A stretch of 64,000 nt of DNA from Candidatus Manganitrophaceae bacterium (GTDB taxonomy: Bacteria; Nitrospirota; Nitrospiria; SBBL01; Manganitrophaceae): the NCBI GenBank assembly GCA_016200325.1, contig JACQEZ010000019.1:406540-470539 (forward strand). Direction: 5' to 3'. Positions within the stretch are counted from its first letter, which is position 1. Each line of letters begins with the position of its first letter. The position numbers and the translations under genes were made by a program. Positions 1 to 8,734 of the stretch are shown here, one piece after another. The notes beneath the pieces are model-generated. The model ran no database searches. It was given only the letters and a program-made list of their open reading frames with translations, and was not told the DNA's origin.

Positions 1-5
1 TTTTC

Positions 6-995
6 ATGCGTCGGATATTTATCTGTAGTGCGTTCCTTGCGCTTCTCATCACCCTGATCCCCTCGCCGGGGGCGAAGCCCGCCCTGGCGAGCTGCGGATC
101 GGCCAATTGTTTTCTCGTGACCGGCACCCAAGAGGGCATCGCGGAGCCGGGCGGCATCACGATGGACTTATCGTATCGCTGGATCCCTCAAGACCAGGTT
201 CACAAAGGAAGCCATTCGTCCGATGTCGCCAGTGTGCCGGCGATCGATTTTGAGAACGGCCTGATCCTTCCGAATCATCACCAGGAGATCCGGACCAACA
301 ACGAGCTGATGCAGCTCGATGTCACCGTGGGGGTCACGACAAAATCGGCCCTCACCCTGGCGGTCCCCTTCTTCAACGACCGCCGCCATGAGCACATCGA
401 CGACGGCACCTTCAGCAATACCGGCGGGACGAGCGGGTTCGGAGATATCCGGCTGCTCGGGAAATATGCGCTTCTGGTCAGCACCCGCCATCTGCTCGTC
501 GGCGGCGTCGGGATCAAATTCCCGACCGGCGAATACAAGCTGCTCGACCCGGAAGGGGCGATCGGCGAGCCGACGCTGATGCCGGGATCGGGCTCCTGGG
601 ATGGGCTGGCGTCGCTCTATTACAGCTATCAGATCCTTCCCCACGAGCTCGATGGATTCGTCTCGACCTCTTATCAATACACGACCGAGAATCCGCTCGA
701 CTATCAGCTCGGCAGCACCTGGATCGTCAATGCCGGGGCGAGCTATCGATTGACCGAGAAAATTGTGACCAGCCTTCAGGTAAACGCGCGCCAGGCGCCG
801 CACGATGACTATAAAGGCCAGACCGTCTCAAACACCGGGGGACGGTGGATCTACATCACGCCGGGGGCTCGGGTACAGGCCTCGCCGAACACCGCCCTGT
901 ATGCCCACGTGCAATTGCCGATCTATCAATATGTCAACGAGGCGAACCTGGTGCCGCGGTATGGCTTGATCTTCGGGGTGTCGCATGTATTTTAA
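6..995 (+). CDS. Outer-membrane beta-barrel protein, channel-like
   Basis: The 329-residue product starts with a clear signal peptide (hydrophobic segment at about residues 5-20, Ala-rich cleavage region ending near residue 28). The rest has alternating polar/aromatic strands and ends in Val-Phe, the usual C-terminal signature of BAM-inserted barrels. It resembles the broad family annotated as putative MetA-pathway/transporter barrels, but the substrate cannot be read from sequence. The start lies five bases from the window edge, so the ribosome binding site is not visible. The stop sits 26 bases before the next gene on the same strand, suggesting co-transcription with the YncE-like lipoprotein. 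Confidence 0.7.
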   Translation: MRRIFICSAFLALLITLIPSPGAKPALASCGSANCFLVTGTQEGIAEPGGITMDLSYRWIPQDQVHKGSHSSDVASVPAIDFENGLILPNHHQEIRTNNELMQLDVTVGVTTKSALTLAVPFFNDRRHEHIDDGTFSNTGGTSGFGDIRLLGKYALLVSTRHLLVGGVGIKFPTGEYKLLDPEGAIGEPTLMPGSGSWDGLASLYYSYQILPHELDGFVSTSYQYTTENPLDYQLGSTWIVNAGASYRLTEKIVTSLQVNARQAPHDDYKGQTVSNTGGRWIYITPGARVQASPNTALYAHVQLPIYQYVNEANLVPRYGLIFGVSHVF

Positions 996-1020
996 CCTGA
1001 AGTTCTTTGGAGGAGACATC

Positions 1021-2448
1021 ATGACGTCGAGAAATAATTTATTAAAATCCTCAATCGTCCTTTCCCTCTTTGTCCTGGCGGCACTCGCCGGCTGCAGCGG
1101 CCAATCGGGCCCCCCGGCCGGCCTCTCCAAAACCGGCGCCCCTCCGGGGGTGGAAGCCCGGATCTTCGTCGGGAATACGAACGGAAAGGTGTCGGTCATC
1201 GAGCAGGGGAGCGACGGAAATCCAATCGCCGAGACGATCGATCTCTTCTCCAGCGTCGGCGACATGGCGAGCTCAACGCGGAACCACATTTTCGTCAACA
1301 TGGGAAGCACCAACCAGACCGCCGCACTCGACCCGGTCGGGGCGACGGCCGTCTTCAAAAAATTTATCGCCGTCGGACAACGGCCGGTTCATATCTACCG
1401 GGAGTCTCCCGATGGAACCCGGATCTGGGTATTGAACGATGCAGACCCGAGCACCGGGATCGATACCGTCACCTCCGCCTGCAACACGGCCCAAGCCGGA
1501 TCGGTCTCCGTCATTCAGAACCATGACGAAGGGGGAGATGAAACGGGCAATGCCGGAGAGGTCCTCAAAACAATCTGTATTGGAAAGGGACATCATAAGG
1601 CGGCCTTCAGTTACCCGACCTCGGCCGCACCGACCGTTCCCCTCCGCGCGTTCGTCAGCAGCATCAAAGAGGGGACGATTTCAGTGATCGACAACGATCC
1701 GGCCTCACCGACCTATCTCACCGTGATAGGGACGATCGACCTCTGCGATTCGGCGGGAGAGGCGGCCCAAGGCAAACCGGCCTGCGACAGCAACCCGGCC
1801 ACCTCCAACAACGCCGGGCCGCATGGGATGTTCTTCTCCCCGGTCAGCGGAAAGCTCTACAACAACAACGAGTCGTACGGCACGGAGAACGTCATCGACC
1901 CGGCCACCCTCGCGATCGAGGCAACCGTGAACATCGGCCCGGCCAGCGCGACCCACATCACCCCGGATGCCCGGTTCATTGTCGTTCGAGGGACCGATAC
2001 ACAATCCGATCCAGCCCGCATCACCGGAAACCTGGCGGTCATCAACGTCGCCGACAACAGCGTTACGATCACGAACCTTCCCGACGTCTCCCCCGGCGAC
2101 CTTGCTTTTACATCGGATGGAGCGAAGCTTTATGTCGCTTCCGCCGCTTCCGGAAACACCGCTCAGAAGGCAAGTCAGAAGAGCAATGTCGTTCAGGTCT
2201 TTGATACCACGGCACTCCCGACGCTGACCCTGATAAAAGAAATCGGGATCGGGTCGACGACCGCCGGGAGGGTGATCGGACTGCAGGAGCACGACGGAAC
2301 GGCGGAACATCTTTTCGCCACGAACCGGACCGACGGAACGGTGTCGGTGATCGATGCAAAGACCGATACGGCGATCAATACCGTCCAAGTCGGCGGAACG
2401 CCGACCAGCCTTCTGGTTTTTTCGATGGAAGGGGATCTTTCGCATTAA
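1021..2448 (+). CDS. YncE-like beta-propeller lipoprotein
   Basis: The 475-residue product begins with a lipoprotein signal peptide; the lipobox reads LAGC with the acylated Cys at residue 25. The remainder contains repeated blades of the YncE/40-residue YVTN type (patterns such as VSVIDNDP, LAVINVAD and GTVSVIDAKTD), predicting a seven-bladed propeller facing the periplasm. An in-frame ATG exists at 985, but I chose 1021 because GGAGG lies just upstream and only this start gives a proper signal peptide. It follows the outer-membrane barrel and precedes a TlpA-type thioredoxin. The ligand is unknown. Confidence 0.8.
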   Translation: MTSRNNLLKSSIVLSLFVLAALAGCSGQSGPPAGLSKTGAPPGVEARIFVGNTNGKVSVIEQGSDGNPIAETIDLFSSVGDMASSTRNHIFVNMGSTNQTAALDPVGATAVFKKFIAVGQRPVHIYRESPDGTRIWVLNDADPSTGIDTVTSACNTAQAGSVSVIQNHDEGGDETGNAGEVLKTICIGKGHHKAAFSYPTSAAPTVPLRAFVSSIKEGTISVIDNDPASPTYLTVIGTIDLCDSAGEAAQGKPACDSNPATSNNAGPHGMFFSPVSGKLYNNNESYGTENVIDPATLAIEATVNIGPASATHITPDARFIVVRGTDTQSDPARITGNLAVINVADNSVTITNLPDVSPGDLAFTSDGAKLYVASAASGNTAQKASQKSNVVQVFDTTALPTLTLIKEIGIGSTTAGRVIGLQEHDGTAEHLFATNRTDGTVSVIDAKTDTAINTVQVGGTPTSLLVFSMEGDLSH

Positions 2449-2459
2449 CAGAGGTTCCA

Positions 2460-3035
2460 ATGCAAAATATGCAAAATAAGCAGATGAAGAATGATCAACA
2501 AAAAAAGGGAGGGGCTTCGGCTCCTCCCCATTTCTCTCCCAGAGGAATCGCCCTCTTTGCGACCCTGCTCCTCTTTGGAGGAATCCTCACCGGAATGGGA
2601 AGCAAGCCGCCGCAAATCGGCGGGCCGGCGTCGGATTTCCAGGCCATCACGACCGAAGGCCAATCGGTCCGCCTCTCCGACTATCGGGGGAAGGTTCTTC
2701 TCCTCACCTTCTGGGCCACCTGGTGCGAGCCGTGCAAGAAGGAACTCCCCGAGATCGAAGCGGCATATGAAAAACACAAAAGAGAGGGGCTCGCGGTTCT
2801 GGCGGTCAATTTTGGAGAAAAGAGGGAAGAGGCGGAGACCTTCGCAAAAAAGATGGGCTTTCCCTTTCCGACCCTCGTCGATCGGAAGGTGGCAATTGCC
2901 GAACGGTACGGCGTGATCAGTCTGCCGGTCAGTTTCTTTATCGACGCGGACGGGATTATTCGAGAGCGGGTGATCGGCGGGCTCATGACCGAAGCCGGGA
3001 TCGGCAAAAGCTTCGAACAGATTCGGAAACCGTAA
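2460..3035 (+). CDS. TlpA-family membrane-anchored thioredoxin
   Basis: The 191-residue product has a polar N-terminus, one membrane segment at about residues 29-47, then an AhpC-TSA/Redoxin-type thioredoxin domain. The catalytic WCEPC motif lies at residues 88-92 and a cis-Pro region (SLPVSFF) lies late in the fold. It is likely anchored in the inner membrane with the redox domain in the periplasm. TlpA/ResA proteins reduce disulfides, often for cytochrome c or copper-site maturation; the actual partner is not shown here. AGAGG lies a few bases before the start. It is 11 bases downstream of the propeller gene and ends 9 bases from the convergent hemG. Confidence 0.88.
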   Translation: MQNMQNKQMKNDQQKKGGASAPPHFSPRGIALFATLLLFGGILTGMGSKPPQIGGPASDFQAITTEGQSVRLSDYRGKVLLLTFWATWCEPCKKELPEIEAAYEKHKREGLAVLAVNFGEKREEAETFAKKMGFPFPTLVDRKVAIAERYGVISLPVSFFIDADGIIRERVIGGLMTEAGIGKSFEQIRKP

Positions 3036-3044
3036 GGCGAATTT

Positions 3045-4487
3045 CTATTTGGACGAGAGAAGCCGGCTGATCTTCTCCGCCGTCTCCCTCCCCTGGTGGA
3101 TGCAGTCGGGGAGGCCGACCCCCCGGTAGGCCGCGCCGGCGAGGAAGAACCCCGGATGCTTTGCCGTCTCCTTTTCGACCGCATCGACCCAATCGAGATG
3201 GCCGACGTTGTATTGCGGGTTCGCTTTGATCCAGCGGAAGACGCGGGACACGACCGGCGCGGCGTCGATCTTTAAAATCGTCCGGAGTTCCTCTCGGACG
3301 GTGGAGATCAGCGCGGCGTCGTCGAGATGAACGAACCCCTCTTGATGCGCTCCCCCGACAAATGACCGGATCAAGATATGCCCTTCCGGCGCGCGGCCGG
3401 GGAACTTGGTGGAGGTCCAGGTCATCGCCATGATCTTTCGCTTCTCCCGCCGTGGGATGACCACCCCGAAGCCATTGAGCGGATGCCGGACGTCGGCCTT
3501 TCGAAACCCCAGCGAGACGGTCGCCGTTGAGACATATTCATTCTCCCGAAGCCGCTTCGCCAGCGCCGCGTCCCATCCGTCGATCCAATCGGCCGCCGTG
3601 TGTGTTTTCGTCGTGATGACCACCGCATCAGCCAGGAGCTGCTCGCCGTCGAGGGAGATCTCATACCGGCCGTCTATTGGGTTGGGTGGATTGGGATGCG
3701 GGCGGACGCCGATGACCTTTCGACCAGAGAGCAACGTCACCCGATCGAGTTTCGACCGGACCGCGTCGATCAGGCTGGAGAGCCCCTCGCGAAGGGAAAC
3801 GAAGAGGCTCCAGTCACTCTTTCTCGGCAGCTTCTTCGCCGCCTCCCACCGCCGCATCCACATCGCCCAGACCAAGCTGCCATGGTCCCGCTCCATCTGA
3901 GCGAACTGGGGGAAGGTCGCCCTCAGGCTCAGCTTCTCGGCATCCCCCGCATAGATCCCGGCGAGGATCGGCTCGGCGAATCGGTCGACGGCCTCTTGGC
4001 CGAGCCGCCGCCGGACGAACGAAGCGATGCTTTCATCCCCGGCGCCCCCCCTCCGCGGAATCATCAGATCGAGCCCCATGCGCGCCTTGCCGAACGGCGA
4101 CACCAGCGGCGACCAGAGAAACGGCATCACCCGCCCCGGCACCATCAGGTTGAACCCCTCCGGCATCGGGCAGAGCTTACCGTTCGAAAGAATGAAAATC
4201 GCCTTCTCGGTTGGATTCGTCTGAATCAGCCGATCGGTCAGCCCCAACCGATTACAGAGATCGAGGGCCCCCGGCTTTTGCGTGATGAACGAATCGGGCC
4301 CCCCTTCCATGACAAATCCATCGACCCGTTCCGTCACCACCTTCCCGCCGAAACGGGGTTCGACTTCGATTAATGTGCAGTCGATCGAGAGCCCCGCCTC
4401 CTTGATTTTCTCCTGGAGAAAATAGGCGGTCGCAAGCCCGGTGATCCCACCGCCGATGATGACGACTTTTTTAGAAGCCTGATCCAT
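3045..4487 (-). CDS. hemG: Protoporphyrinogen oxidase (HemY-type)
   Basis: The 480-residue flavoprotein has an N-terminal dinucleotide-binding motif (GGGITGLATAYF) and the family's C-terminal FAD-contacting region (FLAGAAYRGVGLPDCI). It oxidises protoporphyrinogen IX or coproporphyrinogen III in late heme synthesis; HemY-type enzymes can do either, and the choice depends on the partner pathway. A longer frame starts with TTG at 4499, but the ATG at 4487 has GGAAGGG directly upstream. hemH and hemE lie about 7 kb away on the same strand, so the late heme genes are near each other but not one operon. Confidence 0.92.
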   Translation of the reverse strand: MDQASKKVVIIGGGITGLATAYFLQEKIKEAGLSIDCTLIEVEPRFGGKVVTERVDGFVMEGGPDSFITQKPGALDLCNRLGLTDRLIQTNPTEKAIFILSNGKLCPMPEGFNLMVPGRVMPFLWSPLVSPFGKARMGLDLMIPRRGGAGDESIASFVRRRLGQEAVDRFAEPILAGIYAGDAEKLSLRATFPQFAQMERDHGSLVWAMWMRRWEAAKKLPRKSDWSLFVSLREGLSSLIDAVRSKLDRVTLLSGRKVIGVRPHPNPPNPIDGRYEISLDGEQLLADAVVITTKTHTAADWIDGWDAALAKRLRENEYVSTATVSLGFRKADVRHPLNGFGVVIPRREKRKIMAMTWTSTKFPGRAPEGHILIRSFVGGAHQEGFVHLDDAALISTVREELRTILKIDAAPVVSRVFRWIKANPQYNVGHLDWVDAVEKETAKHPGFFLAGAAYRGVGLPDCIHQGRETAEKISRLLSSK

Positions 4488-4564
4488 CTTCCCTTCCAAC
4501 GCATTGAGGACTTCCGATTGTAACCCAAACCGGCTTTCGTTTCAAACCGGAGATCTCGCCCACT

Positions 4565-4812
4565 TCAACGCTCGACCGGCTCCTGATAGAGACGGACAAA
4601 TTCCTCCAGTTCCGTTCAGATCAGAGGCGATCCAATACGCCATACCCGCTTCCTGGCATTTGTGTCCACGGCCCTCGATCTCCAGATTGCGAACCAGATC
4701 CAATTCGCCGTCCGGATAACCATGCCGCCCTTTTTCCCGACGTGCTCGTGCATATTCGTCAAACTCGCTTGCTCCATTCCCCCCAATCTCGCTGGAGCTG
4801 TTTTTCGTCCAC
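4565..4812 (-). pseudogene. Frameshifted small gene remnant (unidentified)
   Basis: Three overlapping reading-frame segments on the minus strand look protein-like one after another. The first reads VDEKQLQRDWGEWSKR from a GTG at 4812. The second reads SEFDEYARARREKG and continues to a Tyr-Trp-Ile stretch. The last reads TELEEFVRLYQEPVER and ends at a TGA at 4565-4567. Joining them needs two frame changes, which suggests a decayed gene of about 80 codons. I do not recognise the family. It could instead be chance coding-like sequence; alignment of the joined translation would decide. The rest of the 4488-5051 gap holds no other supportable gene. Confidence 0.35.
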
Positions 4813-5051
4813 GGACCGGCCGCGATTCGTCTTCTTACAGCGGTTCGACTCGGAATCTTAAATGACCGCCGGCTTGAACCGCAACGGCACTTTCTTCCGT
4901 TGCTTAGGGCAGCACGGTCTGTTTTTAGGTAAATCGCTCCTCTGCTTTGCTCCGAACAAAACATCGGCGTGATAAAGGAGGCCCTTTTTTATACCTATTA
5001 TGTAACCCCAATATGGTATAATTTGCTTCATTCTTCCTTCGGAGAGACGGG

Positions 5052-5846
5052 ATGGGAAAGAACTTCGTTGACGAGATAAACCAAAAAACGATGCGCATGT
5101 CGGTCGCTGATTATGCGCTTCTTAAGACGCTCTCTTCTCCCGAGCAGGCCGCCCTCAATGTCTGTATCGACGATGTGAAGGGCAAACCGATTCTCGATCT
5201 CGGCGTCGGAGGCGGGCGCACCGTCGAAGCACTCAATGCAATCAGCGCCGACTATGTCGGCATTGACTATGTTGAAGAGATGGTCGCCGTTTGTCGTAAA
5301 CGATTTCCAGAGGTCCGCTTCAAACATGCGGATGCACGTTCATTGACCGAATTTCAGGATCGCTCCTTTGCCCTGGTTTTTTTTGCTTGTAACGGGGTCA
5401 GCATGGTCGATCACATCGGCCGATTGGCCATCTTAAAAGAGATCTATCGTCTCTTAACGCCAGGTGGCTTCTTTATTTTCTCGACCTATAACAGGAAGAA
5501 TCTGCGCTACAGAGAGTTATTCCAGTTTCCAGCGTTTTCGTTTACAAACAATCCTGTTAAATTGGCGGCAAGATCGGCCCGGTTTTTAATGGATACCGCC
5601 GCGCGCGCGATCAATCGGATTCGATTTAAGTCTTATGAAGAACAAAAACCGGAATATGCCATGATCAATGACGTATGCCATAACTATGCAACGATGCTCT
5701 ATTACATTTCACCCAACGACCAACGAAGACAACTTGAAACAATCGGATTTCTGCCTCATGCCACCGCTTTTGATTTAACCGGAGATCGGGTCACGCGCGA
5801 GACGCAAGATGATTCGCTCACCTATATCGCACGCAAGCCATTTTGA
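5052..5846 (+). CDS. Class I SAM-dependent methyltransferase
   Basis: The 264-residue protein has methyltransferase motif I (ILDLGVGGGRT, about residues 46-56), an acidic residue after strand 2 (YVGIDYVEEM) and a motif near FKHADARSL, so SAM binding is well supported. The acceptor cannot be predicted. A TATAAT box at 5017-5022 and GGAGAG before the ATG mark it as a single transcription unit. Codon use is visibly more AT-rich than neighbouring genes and it is flanked by two gene remnants, consistent with later acquisition. That reading is inference. Confidence 0.85.
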   Translation: MGKNFVDEINQKTMRMSVADYALLKTLSSPEQAALNVCIDDVKGKPILDLGVGGGRTVEALNAISADYVGIDYVEEMVAVCRKRFPEVRFKHADARSLTEFQDRSFALVFFACNGVSMVDHIGRLAILKEIYRLLTPGGFFIFSTYNRKNLRYRELFQFPAFSFTNNPVKLAARSARFLMDTAARAINRIRFKSYEEQKPEYAMINDVCHNYATMLYYISPNDQRRQLETIGFLPHATAFDLTGDRVTRETQDDSLTYIARKPF

Positions 5847-5919
5847 CACGTGGCGGCGAATTAGGCACGGTCCAGGCGACTTAACCCCTCTCACTGGGCG
5901 CTCCGTCCTATCCAAATAG

Positions 5920-5947
5920 TATCCCGCCCCACAGCCGGGGCGGGATA
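5920..5947. terminator. Perfect GC-rich hairpin, likely terminator
   Basis: An 11-bp perfect stem (TATCCCGCCCC / GGGGCGGGATA) encloses a 6-base loop, 74 bases after the methyltransferase stop. There is no long T-run, so it may act weakly or serve as a transcript-end barrier on either strand. Confidence 0.5.
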
Positions 5948-5982
5948 CCCCTCGTTCTAAAACACCTGATCCTAAACAGACA

Positions 5983-6119
5983 CTATCCCGCTCCTAAATA
6001 GGCCTTCCTCACCGCATCGTCATGAATCAGCGCCTCACGCCGCCCCTTCAGCGCCACCGGCCGCTCTGCAGAACATACGCGTCGTCTCCCAACGAAAGCG
6101 CCCGCCGTGTATTCTGTTC
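5983..6119 (-). pseudogene. livF: C-terminal remnant of a LivF-type ABC transporter ATPase
   Basis: On the minus strand the sequence reads EQNTRRALSLGDDAYVLQSGR, then after a one-base frame change near 6060 continues VALKGRREALIHDDAVRKAY and ends LGAG-stop at 5983. This is the characteristic end of the branched-chain amino-acid (LivF/UrtE) ATP-binding subunit, starting at the conserved EQN after the H-loop region. Nothing upstream (higher coordinates) continues the ATPase, so only about 45 codons survive, with a frameshift. An orphan Liv-type binding protein sits at 39836-40969. The remaining 5847-6306 sequence holds nothing else I can identify. Confidence 0.7.
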
Positions 6120-6306
6120 GGATGGGGAACCGGCGCGCTGGAATAATAACGTCCCCGGCGCGCCTCCTAAAAATAATCTTGATTCCTCAAGTGGATTTCC
6201 ACTACGATTCAGAGTGACCGATCCTCACACCGTCGGTCTGATACGGAAGGTGATCCAAGTCGATCCTCCGTCGATCACACCCATCACTCCACAAAGAGGA
6301 AAACCA

Positions 6307-6891
6307 ATGAAAAAATATCTATTCACCCTCTTCGCGGGTGCAGCGCTGATCCTGCTCCAGGCGAGGACCGCCTTGTCCATCGACGACCTCAGTGGCCTAC
6401 TGGTCCCCCCTCCCGGCTCCGGGCCGGTCAGTCTGGTGGCCCGGCTCTCCGGCTTCTCCGAGGTCCCGGCCCTCTCATCGCCGGGGACCGGCCGATTTAC
6501 GGCGACGGTCAGCGCCGATCGGACCACCATTCGCTATACCCTCACCTACAGCGGGACGGAATCGGATGTCTTTATGGCCCACATTCATTTCGGGCAGATT
6601 TTTGCGAATGGAGGGATTTCGATCTGGTTCTGCGGAAATCCGAGCAGCCCCGTTCCGCCGCCGGCAGGTGTTTCCGTTTCCCCCTGTCCGCTCAGTGGAA
6701 CCCTCCAGGGGACGATCACCGCGGCCGACGTCATCGGTCCCGCGGGCCAGGGAATCTCAGCGACCCAGTTTGACGAGCTCGTCCGCGCCCTGCTGCGGGG
6801 GCTCACCTATGTGAATGTCCACTCCCTCAAATATATTCCCGGGGAGATTCGGGGACAGATCGTGGTTCAACGGTTCGGCTTGCTGAATTAG
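6307..6891 (+). CDS. Secreted CHRD-domain protein
   Basis: The 194-residue product has a signal peptide (MKKYLFTLFAGAALILLQAR onward, cleavage near residue 23). One CHRD domain follows: an SGFSEVP opening, the AHIHFG core and the closing LKYIPGEIRGQI, all hallmark positions. CHRD domains occur in secreted bacterial proteins and chordin; their bacterial function is unknown. A longer open frame begins at 6022 but runs through the livF remnant in another frame. The ATG at 6307 has AGAGGAAAA upstream and the only good signal peptide. A terminator follows at 6912-6945. Confidence 0.88.
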   Translation: MKKYLFTLFAGAALILLQARTALSIDDLSGLLVPPPGSGPVSLVARLSGFSEVPALSSPGTGRFTATVSADRTTIRYTLTYSGTESDVFMAHIHFGQIFANGGISIWFCGNPSSPVPPPAGVSVSPCPLSGTLQGTITAADVIGPAGQGISATQFDELVRALLRGLTYVNVHSLKYIPGEIRGQIVVQRFGLLN

Positions 6892-6911
6892 TATCACCGT
6901 CTTACGTGATG

Positions 6912-6945
6912 AACCGGCCAAGGAGACCGTTCTCTTTGGCCGGTT
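6912..6945. terminator. Bidirectional intrinsic terminator
   Basis: A 15-bp stem (AACCGGCCAAGGAGA with TCTCTTTGGCCGGTT, one G-U pair) and a 4-base loop is followed by TTTTG on the plus strand. It lies between the CHRD gene and the convergent FnIII gene. Confidence 0.75.
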
Positions 6946-7011
6946 TTGCGTCATTGGGGTCTCTCCCTCTCCTTCGGGCCGCTTTCCGGCGCGCCGAGGG
7001 GGTTCTGCGCT

Positions 7012-7620
7012 TCACCGGTCGGCAGATCTAACTCGCACAGAGCGGTCTGCCGAATGGGGACGGCCGCCGCGTAAGCGCCGCTTTAGCACAAGGAAAACGG
7101 ATGCAAAAACAATCAGCAACAGATCGGCCCGATCCAGAAGATTTCCCCCCTCCTGAAGTGGGAAGCGGAGGCTACAGCCCCCTCCCCCTCCTTCCGACGC
7201 GGCGGGCGCCGCGCCCCCTTCATCAGTCCCTCCCGATCCATCCGCGACCGGCGAAACAGCGCCGAGGATCGTTTTAGAAACTTCGTCCGAGAAATCACTT
7301 TCACCGAAGCGGTCGTAGGCCGTGACCGAAAAGTAGTGGACGCCGGGGGCGATTCCGGAGAAGGTATAATCGGTTTTATCTTCAATTTTAATCGACTCAA
7401 AATAGTTCCCGGAGACGGTCCCATGATAGACCCGATAGCCCCTCACAGCCGCCGTGGGACTCGGATCCCAAGAGAGCCGCGCCTCTTCCGCACGGAGCGG
7501 CGGGAGAGCGCAAAAAAGGACAAAAAGGATGATTAAACCGGTCCCGGCCAGGGCCCTGGAGAGATCGAGTAAAAAGATCGGGGAGGAGAGCTCTCCGTGA
7601 TGCTGCTTTCCCCTTCGCAT
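7012..7620 (-). CDS. Fibronectin type III protein with C-terminal Gly/Cys sorting-like signal
   Basis: The 202-residue product has an N-terminal hydrophobic signal (about residues 24-44), then one FnIII domain (LSWDPSPTAAVRGYRVYHGT to FSVTAYDRFGESDFSDEV). A Ser/Gly/Ala-rich linker leads into GGGGGCSL, a short spacer, a hydrophobic helix (LLLIVFASVFLVL) and a basic tail. That Gly-Cys motif + helix + Arg layout matches the tripartite C-terminal signals used by sortase-like or rhombosortase-like systems; the exact class is not certain. A second protein with the same kind of tail is at 63454-64000. A short tail of more than 15 charged residues after the helix is slightly long for such signals. 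Confidence 0.7.
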   Translation of the reverse strand: MRRGKQHHGELSSPIFLLDLSRALAGTGLIILFVLFCALPPLRAEEARLSWDPSPTAAVRGYRVYHGTVSGNYFESIKIEDKTDYTFSGIAPGVHYFSVTAYDRFGESDFSDEVSKTILGAVSPVADGSGGTDEGGAAPAASEGGGGGCSLRFPLQEGGNLLDRADLLLIVFASVFLVLKRRLRGGRPHSADRSVRVRSADR

Positions 7621-7907
7621 GGGACACCCCTCCCTGGGTGAGTCGCGGAACGGCGATAGACCGTCTCGCGTTGATCTGTATGGGTGTCGATCTGAACAGG
7701 AGGAGGAAAGGGGGGACCTGAAAGAACGACCGGAAATAACATTAGAATCATTTGCGCAGTGGACCTCTTAAAATTGCATAAGGAAGCAGGAGGAATCAAG
7801 CAAAAAGTAAATTGCTTTTAGGGTCCACCCAGAGGGCCTGGCCATCCGAGATCGGCATTCAATGAACCGGCAGTGGAAACAGGATCATTCTCCAGGTGGG
7901 ACTCTAG

Positions 7908-8537
7908 TCAAGCCGATTTCCGCCTCTGCGACGCTTCGATCACAGAGGGCCGACGGAAGCGGATTTGATTTGAGGGGCAAACCTCGGCTTTCAGCAGCCG
8001 CTTCATCATTCGAAGGGCCTGCCGATTTTCCTTTTCGCTGTATGAGGCGACGCAATCGGAGGGGATCGTGAGATAAAAATCGCGCAGGTAGGCATCATGG
8101 GCGGTAAAGAGGACGCAGTTGTCCCCGGTGAATCCGGTGAGGATTAAGGTTTTAACATGAAGATAGTCGAGGAGGACGCTCAGGGTGGTTGCATAGAAAG
8201 CCGAGTTTTTCGGCTTCAAGATAAAATAGTCGTCTTCTTCCGGCTTCAACCGCTCGACGAGAGGGCGTCCGCAGACGTCATCATTCAGACAATGGGAAAC
8301 CAGCTTCTTGAAGTCCGACCGCCACTTTCCGAAGTTGTCGTTGACATAAACGACCGGGAGACCGGCCCGCTTGGCGCGCTTCTTTAGTTGGGCGATTTTT
8401 TCCGCCACCGGCAAGGCCCGCTTGAGCAGAGCGCGCCCTTCTTTAAACTCCAGATCATTGATCACGTCGATCAGCAGCAATGCTACGTCCGCCTTATCGG
8501 GGACATTGCCATGTAAATCTTGATTCCTCGCCGGCAT
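7908..8537 (-). CDS. Isochorismatase-family cysteine hydrolase
   Basis: The 209-residue product carries the family's catalytic triad: Asp in LLIDVINDL, Lys in ILKPKNSAF and Cys in TGFTGDNCVLF. The cis-peptide region precedes the Cys. Such enzymes hydrolyse amides or ureides (nicotinamide, N-carbamoyl compounds); the substrate is not predictable. A longer frame begins at 8603, but GGAGGG lies 8 bases before the ATG at 8537. It is divergent from the permease at 8735, with which it could share a purine- or ureide-related role; that link is inference. The 7621-7907 gap shows no gene. Confidence 0.82.
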   Translation of the reverse strand: MPARNQDLHGNVPDKADVALLLIDVINDLEFKEGRALLKRALPVAEKIAQLKKRAKRAGLPVVYVNDNFGKWRSDFKKLVSHCLNDDVCGRPLVERLKPEEDDYFILKPKNSAFYATTLSVLLDYLHVKTLILTGFTGDNCVLFTAHDAYLRDFYLTIPSDCVASYSEKENRQALRMMKRLLKAEVCPSNQIRFRRPSVIEASQRRKSA

Positions 8538-8734
8538 CTTACGCTTCCCTCCCTCGGTCGGCCATCGACCGCTTCTTCTCTTCACGGAAGCCGCGTTATT
8601 CAAACGTCCTTTCTTATTTTACAATCTATGAAAAGAGCGGCGCAAGAGATCGAGGGGGACGGAATTCGATTGTGATCCCAGCGGGTAATGTGTATACTCC
8701 CCCCCTTGAACAATGCCTCTCGGAGCCCCTTCGG

